DNA of 64,000 bases from Bagarius yarrelli (lineage: Eukaryota; Chordata; Actinopteri; Siluriformes; Sisoridae): contig VCAZ01000022.1 of NCBI GenBank assembly GCA_005784505.1, forward strand, positions 1,309,195 to 1,373,194. Direction: 5' to 3'. The notes under the pieces are model-generated. The model searched no databases and was not told the DNA's origin. It worked only from the letters and a program-made list of their open reading frames with translations. This document shows, one piece after another, positions 47,191-58,093 of the stretch; position 1 is the stretch's first letter, and each line of letters begins with the position of its first letter. The translations under genes were made by a program, and so were the position numbers.

Positions 47191-50100
47191 GTCCACTCCT
47201 ATGCAGTCTCTTCAGCACTAGGGTTTTTGTTGGCTTTCATGAGTCCTTGGAGCCTATAAAGTCGTACAGCCATAACCTGGGCCCCTTCACACACAAACGC
47301 ACATACACACACATGGCATTTCCAAAAAGATTATTTGAATAGAGTTATTTTTGCGTTATATTGTTGGCTTCAATGCAGGTGTTTTTGTTTTTGCATGTGT
47401 TAACGTATCGGTTTGATTGTGTGTGGGTGTGGACAAGTAGGTACAGGCAGTGTGTATGTCTACCGTGTCGTGTTGGAATGGAAAGATGATCCTGTGATGT
47501 ATGAGCTGTTGACAGAACACTTCTGACCATCAGGAAACCTGTAGTCCCAGTGTGCTAATGTCTCTAATTCTCACACACATTGCTGGTGTACTGCAGTAAT
47601 TTAAGACATTCAAGTGACCTACGCTAAAGCTTACTGTGTGTGTTGCTTACCCTCACACAATGAGAGTACAAACTCTACAGAATTATTAAGCTTATTAGCT
47701 GGCTGCAGCTCTTTTAATAGGTAGGACTATGTTCTCTGCAAGTGTGGACTTGGCTTGCTGTGCCCCCATCATAAGGCTGCACTTCCTAAATCTGAATGGC
47801 TGTGCCCTGTGCTTCTTATAAAGGGACGAGCTGAGGTTCATGTTAATGCTGTGCCCCCTGGCAAAGCTGTGCCCCCTGTCAAGGCGTTCTCCTCCATCAG
47901 GGTTGGGGTCCTTGTCTGAATAGTCTGTAACCCCTCTGTCTAGTCTGTGCTTTGTCTAGTATGTGCCCTCTGTCAAGGCTATCCCCTCTGGCCAGTCTGC
48001 GCTCCCTGCCAAGTTTGTATCCTCTATCAAATCTGTGCACCTTGTAAAAGCTATCCCCTCTGTCAAGGTCATCCTCTCGGTCCATACTGTGCACCCTCTG
48101 TAAAGACTAAATTCTTTATCAAAGCTGTGCTTTCTGTCAAGGCTGTACCCTCTGTCTAGTTTGTGATCCCAGTCAATGCTACTCCTTCTGTCTAGCCTGT
48201 GCTCCTTGTCAAGGCTTTCCCCTCTGTCCAGTCTGTGCTCCCTATCAAGTCTGTATCCTCCATCAAAGCTGTGCTCCTTGTAAAAGCTATCTCCTCTGTC
48301 AAGGCCATTTTCTCTGTCGACTGTGCTTCCTTGTCAGGGATAAATCCTTTGTCGAAGCTGTGCTCCTTGTCAAGGTTATCCCCTCTGTCAAGGCTATCCC
48401 ATTGTTAAGTATGTGCTGCCTGTCAAAGCCGTCTGATCTGTTTAGGCTGTGCTCCATGTCAAGACTATACCCTCTGTTAAAGCTGTGCCCCCTGTTAAGG
48501 CTGTGTTTCCAAAACATAAAGAGATCTTTAGTTTTCAGTTACAAACATTCTTACGGTATGTGTGAACAATGTGGTCACATTATACCTTCTTAATTGAACA
48601 AGTTGTCAACATTCCTCAGAAAAGTAGCCAACATTTAGGCCTTTTTTGGGTTAAATAGAATTTATTTAAATGTACTAATATTAGCGATTAATTTTAGCCA
48701 TTTAAATACAGAAATGACCTAAATCTGTTTGCTGCAGGTTTACCCTGAATCTTGGACACACACTGGCACAACACACAGTCTGCTGCCTGTCTCAGCTCAC
48801 TCTACTGCAGCCTGCAGGCACACACCGGGCTCCAGTACTGAATAGCCAAATGGTGTGACAGAAACTGTGTGTACGTGTTTCTATATTTTCTTGCCTTCTC
48901 GCTCCCATACACACACAGACACACACACAACTGGATTGGGAAGCCATCCTAACACCACTCTAAACCACTTTATGAGCTGTGCTCGTGTCATTTACAAAGC
49001 AGCATTTTTTCCATATTTTCTTGTGAAGTCGTTTAATAGACATTTAATAATTCAGTAAAGAGGCAGTCAACGTCCAAAGCGATTAGCATCAGCATGCCAA
49101 AATTTTCCACATGCTTACACAAGCCAACGACTTCCTGAACAAACTGAGCTTGTCCTGACCTTAACTCTAAATTTAACTCTCAATCCTACCTCTTCTTAGC
49201 AATGCTAAAATTTAAAAACGCTCCCCTGATTTTTTTTTTTTTTTAAATCGACTTCATGGTTAGTTAGTAAGTGCTTAAAAAGGGTCCGTCTCAAACGGTA
49301 GAAGTCATTTTAAAACACTTTTAGCAGTACCTAAAGACTAGTATCTGTCAAACATGTTACACATAATACATTTTTATCAATAGGTCTCCATACTAGAGAG
49401 CTGTATACTTTTTTTTATTATTTACACAGTGCTGTAAAAAAAACCACTAAGCTAAATTTCTGACTGAAAAGGTTAATAGACCGAGTTAATAACACCAAAT
49501 GTACTAGAATGGGAGTCTACTCATGTCCTGAGTACTTGAGAGTAGAGAAAAACAGAGATGGCCTACTTAAACAAAAGAGGGTAAAAGCAGCCATATGAAA
49601 GCATATATCCTGTGCACTGGTGGCAACCAGGACAAGACTGGATAATCAAATTAAAAGTAAGGGTAATTGTAAAAAGCCGAACCTTGCAAGTCCAGATAGT
49701 TGTAGATCCTATGGCGTTGTTTGAAGACAGCAGAGTACCTAGCAGTTTGGACACATAGGGGAAGTTCATTCCACAATGTAAGAGAAAGAGTCTTAATGGG
49801 TACCTTTCTTGTACCCGGAAAATTGGTGGGACTATATTAGTATTGCTGGAGGATAGATAATGTATAGATGTAAAAGACAACCTTTGACGATATCTTCTCT
49901 GAGCATGACAGATTAGCAGTGCAAGAGGAAAAGGTTATTTGACTTTTTGACGTTTTGTCTGTAGTTACCCCAAGGCTAAGAGTAGTGACCAAATGTGAGA
50001 TGTCTAGATAAGAGTCATGTTAAGCAACAAGTCTAAAAGAATTGGTAGCTAAACAATTAAGGTGTTGACCTGCCGATTCTGGGTTTTATTACAATTACCA

Positions 50101-51428
50101 ACAATCTGCCACTGCTGGGACCCTAAACAATGCAAGTCGCTATGGATGAGGACGTCCACCAAATGCCAGAAAAGTAAATAGAGGTCTTTTTCTGTTAAAG
50201 GTAAAGGCTCCCAAAAACTTTACGTACCTTGTTGATGTGTCCAGCAACATATTGCTACGACACGAATTCCTAAAATGTGAATCTCAGCAACTAACTCAAA
50301 GTTCTAGGAATTTAATTGGTGCTAGAGCCATTCAATGTCCTAGAATGCATTTGTGCAATAAAACTGTAGAATATCATAAACCCAACAGCTAGCATTTTTA
50401 AAGTGTGTATAAAAGACAGTGTGTGTGTGTGTATATGTGTTGTACTATAGTCTGCAGACAGTGTCTGTGCTTTATCAGCCTTAATGGGGGCTGATGTGTG
50501 CTGATGGCTCCGTTAGCCGCCGTGTTTATAACTCCACGGAGCCACTTAACAGCAGCACGAGGTCCACCCCCCCCTTATGCATTCTCGCTCTAATGGAACG
50601 ACCTGGCTATTTAACGCCTGCTCTCAGGCAGTAAGGACCTGACACACACTTTCCCTCCCCTTCACACTCTGCTCTCTGGTGTTATGAGGTCCTCAGAGTT
50701 TTATAAAAGCCCCTTAGCCCTCGCCATGAGTTTGGACCCCCTTAACTCGACCTTTTTTCCTCCTGTGTGTATATGTGTGAGTGTGTGTTTGGGTTAAACA
50801 GTGTCGGTGGCTGTTAACAGTGTTATGTGAAGTTTATTTGCTCCGTTTAAACGTTCCACCCCGACGTTGCCACAAAGAGCACTTTCTGTGCGCTAACCTC
50901 TCGCTCTGTGTGTTCTGCAGTGTGCTGGAGGTTTATAAATTAATGAGCATTTTCATACACGCTCGTTTACCTGCGTTGGGGTTCCGTATGTTTTGTTTTT
51001 TTTTTAAGCATGTGGAACCTTGCCGTTTTCACACTGTGCTTGCCTAATCTTTATCATGTACTTTACCACAGTCACAAACATTGCTTATTTTAGTATAATG
51101 CAAAAAAAATAAAATTCCAATTAATTTATTGTTACACACGTTTCCAGTGTCCAGTGGTGGAAAGTGTGAAACTATTTCATTACTGTAACTAAAGTGTCTG
51201 AAATCAGATTTTTCCAATTATTTTACTTAACGTTTAATTAAAATGTGGTACTTTGATCTCATCTTCATCTTTTCCCATCATCCATCCGTTGCCTATACCC
51301 ACTTTCTCCTAATCAGGGTCACAGGGATCTGCTGGAGTCTATCCCAGCTGGCACTGGGTGAAAGACAGGTGTTACACCCTGGACAGGTCACCAGTCCATC
51401 ACAGGGCCACATACAAACAAACAACCAG

Positions 51429-51460
<32 letters not shown>

Positions 51461-54400
51461 TCCTAATCTAATATACATGTTTTTGGACTGTAAGATGAAA
51501 ACCGGAGTACCCGAAAAATAAACCCAGGCAAACCCAGGGAGAACAAACAAACTCCACACAGCAAGACCCCTGCAGAGGATACGAACATGGAACCTTCTTA
51601 CGGCAACCTTGCTAACCCCTAAGCCCCCGTGCTGCCATCGGTTTCTGTATATCGCTTATAATTCTAATCGCTTCTTCTTGGAGAAAAAAAAAACAACCTT
51701 TAGGCAACAACACATTTAATTTATTGCAGCTGAACAAAAATTAGTAGCCTACAGAACACTTCCGTGAGGAAACTTTAGCCTGTAGTTCTACCAGTACGGT
51801 AATAAAACAAGAACAGATTAGTTAATGTGAACGGTTGGAAAGAAAAACACTAATTTGTTTTTATTTTATCGATGCATTGCACAGGGTCAGCTTAAACAGA
51901 CAAGTTAGATTAGGAGGGAGAGAGAGAGAGACGCCACAATGGCGGTCATTAAAGTAAACATTTCCTGGTGAAAGGGACGAAGCATAGCCATCATTCCATT
52001 CTCCTCATAATCCGTCACCGATCCGTCTCCCTCTCTCTTTCTCCCTCTCATACACACTCAGCTTCGACACTGCTGATGATTCGTCACATTATCTTTCGCG
52101 CTCACGTGTAAACAGTTTATTTAGTGTTTGCTGGTCCTTCCTGCTACATGGGCAACGCTGACACCGGCTGAGCAGATCCAGACCACCGGCAAGAGATTCA
52201 CACGCGCTGATAACCCCGAAACACTACATTACCAACACACACGAGGCAGATCTGTAGTACAAGATCTCGACATGCTGATAACCCTCCTGATCACGACATT
52301 AATAACACACACGCACACACACACACACACACTCAGGATTAGCCCAGTGCTTGTGTGAGCATTGGAGACAGGACACGCTGGTCTGGAGTAGATTAGAGAG
52401 AAAAATGATCAGCAGCGCTGTAATGTACACAAAGCTTTAAGGAGTCGAGCTGCCATCATGCAAGCTTTAACTCAACACTAATGACCCAACCTGACATCAT
52501 ATTATCTTAACTTGGTCGTGGACGGCCTGTGATATTCAGCAGCAGGAATGCGCTGATTTGATAGTGATACCACCAGGAATCAGTGGCCGAGGGCTCAATT
52601 CAAGTGCTTTATTGCCACACAGGTAAAGATAAAGAATAACCAACTCAATATATATATTAACATTAATGTTTTATGTCAAGAACGTTTCGTAATATAATTC
52701 TCGTAATTTCAATGTTACTTTCAAAGTAGTACGACTTTAATTAACTTTAACTTAATTTTAGTATTATCGACTGAGTACTTTTAACTTTATTCAAGTCATT
52801 TCTATTTTATTTGAGCAGTTTTGACTTTGGGTAATTTGGACTATTTTAGTCATTTTGACTTTTTGAGTAATTTTAAATATTTTAGTCATTTTGACTTTTT
52901 GAGTAATTTGGAATTTATTTTAGTATCTTCGGCTTTATCCTTGAAGTATAACGACTTAAATCTTGTCATTATATTATTATTATTGTTGTTGTTGTTATTT
53001 TTAAGCGGCACCAAACCTTTGCTAGTAGTCGACGCCTTGGTTTTTAATACATAATTTACCCTGGGACGTGCCAACATGCTCGACAGAAATATTCCTCATC
53101 ATCGATTACGGTTGGAGTTTTCTGGGAGGAGAGAGAATTAAATGACCTGCCAACCTGTATTTTAAGAGACAAAAACGGGACGTTGTAATGTAGTAGTAAA
53201 CTTTTTCTTTAATTAACAATTAATTAAACATTAGGATTAGCAAAACTCCTTAAATGCTAAACGTTAAATGCTTTTATAATACAGATTCAGTGCACACAAT
53301 GTTCAACTCTTTTTTTTTTTTTCCAGAACCCTGACACTGTGTGTGTGTGAGCACGTGTGCGCGTGTTAACTATACTCTCTCAGTGACTGTCAGGTCCGGA
53401 CTAGATAAACACCCCGTCCTCATATAGATTGCAGGAAATCTATATGTCCAACAACCCGAGTGCAGATTTGCAGTCCCTATTTTTTGGTAACAATAGATTT
53501 TATGAAAATATTTTTCCAGCGGAACCCATTAGCGTGTTTGTTATCGATAATGAATGAGTCATGCCAGGAGTGGGTTTCACCATAACGACCAGCATATCCT
53601 GTGGCCTTTCATTTCACATGCAAAATGTCATATATGGAGGGGAGTGTGTGTTTGTGGTGTAAGTTTAGGGTGGGACTTTTTTTTTTTTAAAATCTTGGTG
53701 GAAATCAAATGTCCCTATAATCATAGATATATCAGGATCTAGAGACTCAACTTACGTGGACATTAACAAAAAAATTTTTTGACCTCCAACTGATAAAAAG
53801 CACTGAAACCGAAAAAATGTGACAAAAATAAGAAACAAAAAACCCCCCGCCAATTTTAAAATTGTGTTAAAAACAAAATTGTTAGAACATTTTATGCAAA
53901 AAAAAATTGTAGAATGTAAAAATAATGATGTGAAATAATGACATTACGGATAACGTGGTAGAGCGAACGCACTGATATTTATACACACACACACAAAATT
54001 GATTTGCCTCAGAGCTAGAACTATCATCAGAGCTGCTGGCTCAGAAATGTAATTAATATTTTCGACCAATCAGAATAGATATATTTGGATAAAACAATCT
54101 ATGTATTTTATTTTATACAAAACCCAAACACTTCTTTTTTTTTTTCTTTTCTTTCTGAAGTAAAATACATAGATTGCCATATCCAAATATCTTGCTTCTG
54201 ATTGGTCGGAAAGCTCTGATCATAGTTTTAGCTACGAGGCAAATCAATATCGCACTTCGTAACTTCATACAAAACTGAGGTACGATTCGAGCCGCTACTG
54301 AGGCTACATGCACACGTGGTCATGGAAGATTCCGGTGGAATGTTTTCCGTTTGCCGACGTTTCAGCCGGAATAATTTTCTGACATGCGCAAAAGTCGCTT

Positions 54401-55428
54401 GCCGTCTCTGTGAATGTCATTATTTCCTGTGTTTTGAATCCGTTAGCGCGCTAGTTATAGGCATTGTGTCGCTCTTAAGCATGTAAGTGATGATTATGAG
54501 TACGATTTTTCTATAGCGGTACTTCGATTTTTGCCCCTCCCCCCTCCTCTGAAGAGCAGTATTCTGTTAAAAAAAAAAAACAGTGTCTGTAATAAGAACT
54601 GTAATAAAAGTTGTGTGTGCGACCTGAAATAGAAGCAAAACTTTTCCGCGACATTTTCCTGTAAAATTGATGTTCTACCCAGAGAAGAGCAGGCATGCGT
54701 GGAAAGACGTACATTTAAAGCCATATACATAGAGATGTTTTTTGTTTTGGAAAGATTTATCCCGCCTCTTTCATCCCGAATCAGAATTCTATCGGAAGTG
54801 TTTATTACATGACGCATTTTCATCATTCCGATTGGAAAACCTTTCAGCTTTTAATCGGAATAGAGTTCTCCATGTAAACGCGACTAGTATTTGCTCAGAT
54901 TAGCTCTTCATTTAAAAGTTTAGAGTTTAACTGAGGTGTGTTTTAAAGAGGTCGTGTGTTTGGGGATTATTTGCATTCAGATTTATTGGGGTTGTGCTAA
55001 TCAATGTTAATTTTTAAAAAATATAATCGTACATTTGATTTTCTATAGATTGTGTGCGTGTGTGTGTGTGTGTGTATAGGCTTGATTGATATGTATGTAG
55101 AAGTGAAAAGGATCTAATGGATCTAGAGGATTAGTTGTGTTTAGCAATGGTAGCGGACAGAGAGACTGCTCTGCTCCACACAGCCATTAATCACGCACAC
55201 ACACACACACACAAAAAGTGAGACATGGACTTTTAACTGTTTATATATGCACAGGCACATAGACTGTGTGTGTGTGTGTGTGTGTGTGTGCGCGTTTTTT
55301 GAGCTGTGTGACGCATGTGTCGTCACTGAATAGCAATAATAACACTGCACACACACGGGATGAAGGTGTAGAGAAAAAAAAAATATATTTTATAGAAATT
55401 CAGAAAAACACTAAGAAAGTGTTAATGT

Positions 55429-55466
<38 letters not shown>

Positions 55467-55573
55467 GATACTGGGTGTGTCTGTCACTGACACCAAAAGA
55501 ATGAACAAGAGGATCTTTACTTTCAGCTCAGTGACCCCTGCATGACCTCTGTGTGTGCCGACCCGGCTGTGAC

Positions 55574-55607
<34 letters not shown>

Positions 55608-56007
55608 CATAATAAAAGTGTTCCAGTGTTTTACTACAACACTGGAAATCAGGCTGTTCACTCGGTTAATATAAATAATATAAACTGGGTTAATAAAAAC
55701 TATTAAATTCTTAAATTGACATTAATTTTATTGAGAATAAATAAACAAATAAATAAATTATCTGGAAAGTGAAAATCGAGGTTTATGTTAGTGTTACATA
55801 CTGTACACACCCACTCAGACAGGACAGGTGTGCTGTAAGAGGAGGGTCAGTGAGAGGACATTAGTGTGTGTGTGTGTGTGTGTGGTGTGTGTGTCCTCAG
55901 GGCTGAAGAATACAGTGTTGTATAGGATAATACTGTGTAACTGTAGCTGTAGCCTTCAGGTGTGTGGGTTTTATGTGTTTCTCACAGCTTTGTTGTCTTT
56001 TCGCTTT

Positions 56008-56078
<71 letters not shown>

Positions 56079-56331
56079 TTCTGAACATCAGACGGGCAAT
56101 AAGGAGAAGTTACTGAAAGCAGCTACTTTTCTAACCTCTGTGTGTGTGTGTGTGTGTGTGTAGTTGATTTGGAACACATGAGGACAGTGAAATTGGATAA
56201 ACACCAGCGTTTTTGCCAGGAGAACGGCCTCATCAGCCTTTTCGTATCAGCCAAGACTGGAGACTCGGTCAGAGACACACACACAAACATCTATATACAG
56301 TGTCTAACCCTTATGATATCTGTATATGTAT

Positions 56332-56379
<48 letters not shown>

Positions 56380-56631
56380 AGGTTTTCCTCTGTTTTCAGA
56401 GAGTGGCAGCCGAAGTTCTGGGACTCAAACTTAATAAAGCGGAAATAGAACAGTCCCAGGTAAGTGTGTGTGTGTGTGTGTGTGTGTGTTGAACTCTACA
56501 GGGTTAGAGGGAGGAACCTGATTTATAAAGATAATCTAGCAGCTCGTCTGTGTGTAAGTCCTGTCAGGCTTAGCGAGGTCAACATGTGGTCACGACCTTT
56601 GTGTAGACACATTTACATTATTTTGGATATT

Positions 56632-56670
<39 letters not shown>

Positions 56671-57766
56671 GTTTTTATACTCAACATCTTTTGTTGTCCA
56701 AACTCATTCTCATCACTTTCTTTTTTCATCCCTGTTCGTCTTTTCTTTCTCTCCATTTTCTCTTTGCATGTGTGTGTGTGTGTGTGTGTGTGTGTACGTG
56801 CATGTGTATGTGTGTGTAGCGGATTGTTCGAGCTGAGCTGGTGGATTATTCTCAAGATGAGGCACCAGTTAATGACGGGACCAATCAGAGCAAGATCTGC
56901 TCTGTTCAATAACCCAAACAGTATGTGTGTGTGTGTGTGTGTGTGTATTTCCAGAATGACTAATATCAGTGTATTACTGCATTATTACACTTTATTCAAA
57001 CACTGCAGGCTTCAGTTAGACTGCATTCACACTGCAGGTCTTAATGCTCTATTCTGATTTGGTGACTATCCGATTTTTCTTTGATGACTCGGATCCGATT
57101 ATCTGCACTAAACTTTAATCCTTAACTGTTAAAACCGCCTCTTCCTCCGATTTGGGTTTCAAACATCTGTTACAGTGAACAAAATGAATAAATATTCAAA
57201 CACACAGATGTTGTAAGTTATTATACGTCGCTGTTGGTGTTCTGAGTTGACGTCATGCGCCGTCGTCGTTTATTCAGTGACCTTCGACTGGTGAAAATCC
57301 GATCTGTCTGTTTACACTGCACACGCTGAAGAACGAATCCGATTCAGATCTGATTTATTTCCACATACGAATGAGACCTGAATCCGATCGGAAAATATCA
57401 GAATCCATGTGCTTTTTTTTTTTTTTTTTTTTTTTGGGGCTTACTTCATCATGAGTCAAATCCGATCTGTGCCACAAATCCGATCTTTTTTTTGAGGAAA
57501 AAAAATGGGAATTAGGTCACATGATCCGTGCAGTGTAAACGCAGCCTTATAGACCTCAGTTACTATTTGTTTTGTTTGAAACACAAAGAAATAAACATCA
57601 AGGCCCCAGACAAAACAAGAAAGCTGTAGATAATAACTTTTTTCTGTGTGTGTGTGTGTGTGTGTGTGTATAGAGGGTGGTGAAGGCTGACATAGTAAAC
57701 TACAGTCAGGAATCGGTGGCTCGGACGGTCAACGCTCCACGCAGCTCCATGTGTGTTATACAGTGA
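33886..57766 (+). CDS. rab28: Small GTPase RAB28, isoform ending in exon 7b (CVIQ)
   Basis: Divergent, farnesylated Rab linked to cilia and to cone-rod dystrophy in human. Exons 33886-33960, 40688-40784, 44874-44962, 45316-45445, 56164-56267, 56382-56459 and 57674-57766 give 221 aa. Start [20 protein letters not shown] matches the family. Seen: P-loop GDGASGKT split by intron 1, switch [20 protein letters not shown] in place of the usual DTAGQ (a RAB28 trait), GNKID as G4, and SAKTGDS as G5. The exon 7b tail [12 protein letters not shown] to MCVIQ carries CaaX box CVIQ. Intron 4 is 10.7 kb and repeat-filled. Most late exons are embedded in TG repeats. Confidence 0.95.
34490..35640. repeat. 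70-base minisatellite in rab28 intron 1
   Basis: CCTAATTGAT recurs at 34541, 34611, 34681, 34751, 34821, 34898, 34968, 35033, 35103, 35173, 35238 and 35303, so units are 65-77 bases and mostly 70. Each unit is itself built of CCTATCCTAGCCTAAACTAT-like subunits. After 35320 only the degenerate subunits continue. The period is regular with no unique spacers, so it is not a CRISPR array. Confidence 0.92.
37479..37650 (-). repeat. tRNA-derived SINE copy, reverse
   Basis: GCATTTGGCAGACGTCC tail, CTTGATCAGGGGTCCAGCGG body and ATTAACCACTGCGCAACC head. Confidence 0.75.
37660..38010. repeat. Family A interspersed repeat, copy 2
   Basis: Shares CAGTTCCAGCATGACAA, AGGATGAACTGGTACACCG and AGGCAGGTGTCC with the copy at 6910-7350. 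Confidence 0.55.
39050..39475. repeat. 32-base minisatellite
   Basis: Units like CACCAATCTCACCCACTTAC plus ACCCACACTCTT repeat with a 32-base period in the clearest part (39250-39360) and are degenerate on both sides. Located in rab28 intron 1. Confidence 0.85.
40598..40687 (+). promoter_or_regulatory. (CT)n polypyrimidine tract of the rab28 exon 2 acceptor
   Basis: About 80 bases of nearly pure (TC)n with CTCCTCC interruptions run directly into TTTTTTAG before exon 2. It is an unusually long polypyrimidine tract for a single acceptor. Confidence 0.6.
42000..42270. repeat. Family A interspersed repeat, copy 3
   Basis: Shares TGTCTAGAATGACTTTGTATG, AAGACATGCTGT, ACAATTGTAGCTGAATTG and ACACAGGCCAGTGG-type phrases with the copies at 6.9 and 37.7 kb. 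Confidence 0.5.
43580..43970 (+). repeat. Possible poly(A)-tailed retroposed insert
   Basis: A 44-base uninterrupted A run (43927-43970) follows about 350 bases that are richer in GC than the flanks and include a short frame ending in TAA near 43795. The arrangement resembles the 3' end of a retroposed RNA, but I could not find a target-site duplication. Confidence 0.3.
47835..48510. repeat. Degenerate 21-base minisatellite with higher-order structure
   Basis: Units resemble GCTGTGCTCCTTGTCAAGGCT. A block starting near 47994 recurs in better conserved form near 48231, about 237 bases away. Because the unit is a multiple of three, open frames persist on both strands by chance. Confidence 0.75.
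50040..50170 (+). repeat. Diverged tRNA-derived SINE
   Basis: GGTAGCTAAACAATTAAGGTG head, TGCCACTGCTGGGACCC body and a tail AGTCGCTATGGATGAGGACG with GTCCACCAAATGCC. Confidence 0.65.
51225..51640 (+). repeat. Common fish interspersed repeat (family B), longer copy
   Basis: Contains CAGGGTCACAGGGATCTGCTGG, CACCCTGGACAGGTCACC, TTTTTGGACTGTAAGATG, AAACTCCACACAGCAAG and CTAAGCCCCCGTGCTGCC-type phrases that recur in many teleost genomes. It is interrupted by (AC)n. The superfamily was not determined. Confidence 0.7.
53999..54247. mobile_element. Foldback MITE-like element
   Basis: Two arms of about 100 bases are imperfect reverse complements. The outer ends are ATTGATTTGCCTC and GAGGCAAATCAAT; inner parts include CGACCAATCAGA and TCTGATTGGTCGG, then ATAGATATATTTGG and CCAAATATCTTG. 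A short pyrimidine-rich loop separates them. No transposase. It is non-autonomous if mobile. Confidence 0.65.
55861..56163 (+). promoter_or_regulatory. (GT)n / (AC)n array before rab28 exon 5
   Basis: (GT)n at about 55863-55892, (AC)n at 56011-56075 and (TG)n at 56139-56160, the last abutting the TAG acceptor. The complementary blocks could pair in the pre-mRNA. A short pyrimidine stretch (CTTTTCTAACCTC) precedes the last TG block. Confidence 0.55.
56820..56912 (+). CDS. rab28: rab28 alternative last exon 7a (CSVQ)
   Basis: Ninety-three bases after TGTGTGTAG, in phase 0 with exon 6, encoding [12 protein letters not shown] to KICSVQ and TAA. Joining it instead of 7b also gives 221 aa. It aligns residue by residue with exon 7b at its start (R-I/V-V-R/K-A-E/D) and has the same length, so the two are ancient duplicates. 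Human RAB28 has two corresponding C-termini. CaaX box CSVQ predicts prenylation. No AATAAA was noticed directly after it. Confidence 0.9.
   Translation, partial: RIVRAELVDYSQDEAPVNDGTNQSKICSVQ
57019..57546. mobile_element. PIF/Harbinger-like MITE between rab28 exons 7a and 7b
   Basis: The left end GACTGCATTCACACTGCA matches the inverted right end GGCTGCGTTTACACTGCA with few mismatches. A TTA triplet flanks both sides (57016-57018 and 57547-57549), fitting a 3-base TWA target duplication. The interior carries scattered ATCCGAT motifs and a T-run but no transposase. Confidence 0.6.
57674..57766 (+). CDS. rab28: rab28 alternative last exon 7b (CVIQ)
   Basis: Ninety-three coding bases after TGTGTATAG, ending CAG TGA at 57764. 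Tail residues PRSSMCVIQ correspond to the human isoform ending in a CAVQ-type box. A poly(A) signal follows at 58088. Confidence 0.92.
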   Translation, partial: RVVKADIVNYSQESVARTVNAPRSSMCVIQ

Positions 57767-57778
57767 TCGACGTAGCAC

Positions 57779-57945
57779 CGCTCTCTCTCTCTCTCTCATT
57801 CTTTCTCACTCTCATACTTTCAGTCTTTCTCTCACTTTTACATCTCTTTTTCTCTCTCACTCTCTTCCACTCTCTCTCACTCTTTCTTCTCTCCTTTTTC
57901 TCACTCTCTCATCTCTTCTCTTTCTCACACTCTCTCAAATTATTA
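57779..57945 (+). repeat. Polypyrimidine tract in the rab28 3' UTR
   Basis: (CT)n and TCTTTCTC-type sequence starting a dozen bases after the exon 7b stop codon, so it is present in the mature isoform-b message. Confidence 0.8.
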
Positions 57946-58087
57946 AAACACTGCAACCAGCAAAGTGTAACACACACACACACATTTATCCTTGTTCTCT
58001 CATGTGTGTGTGTGTGTGTGTGTTTAGAGCTACAGCGTTTGTCATTTGTAAATGTCACTTTTACAGTACGTATGTGTATAATATTAT

Positions 58088-58093
58088 AATAAA
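58088..58093 (+). terminator. rab28 polyadenylation signal
   Basis: AATAAA 322 bases after the exon 7b stop, followed by a (GT)n-rich region of the kind expected downstream of a cleavage site. Confidence 0.65.

Larger units (their letters stand above)
45446..56163. other. rab28 intron 4
   Basis: A 10.7-kb intron. Contains (AT)n at 46345-46391, (GT)n near 47163-47190, a 21-base minisatellite at 47835-48510, a SINE at 50040-50170, a family B repeat at 51225-51640, TTTTGACTTTTTGAGTAA-type repeats at 52720-52940, a foldback element at 53999-54247 and dense (CA)n/(GT)n from 55050 on. No exon was recognised. Confidence 0.65.

Noticed and set aside
56464..57057. 197-codon frame of Val/Cys repeats
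   Set aside because: Produced by (TG)n microsatellites between rab28 exons; only the short exon 7a within the region is real, and it is used in another frame context.
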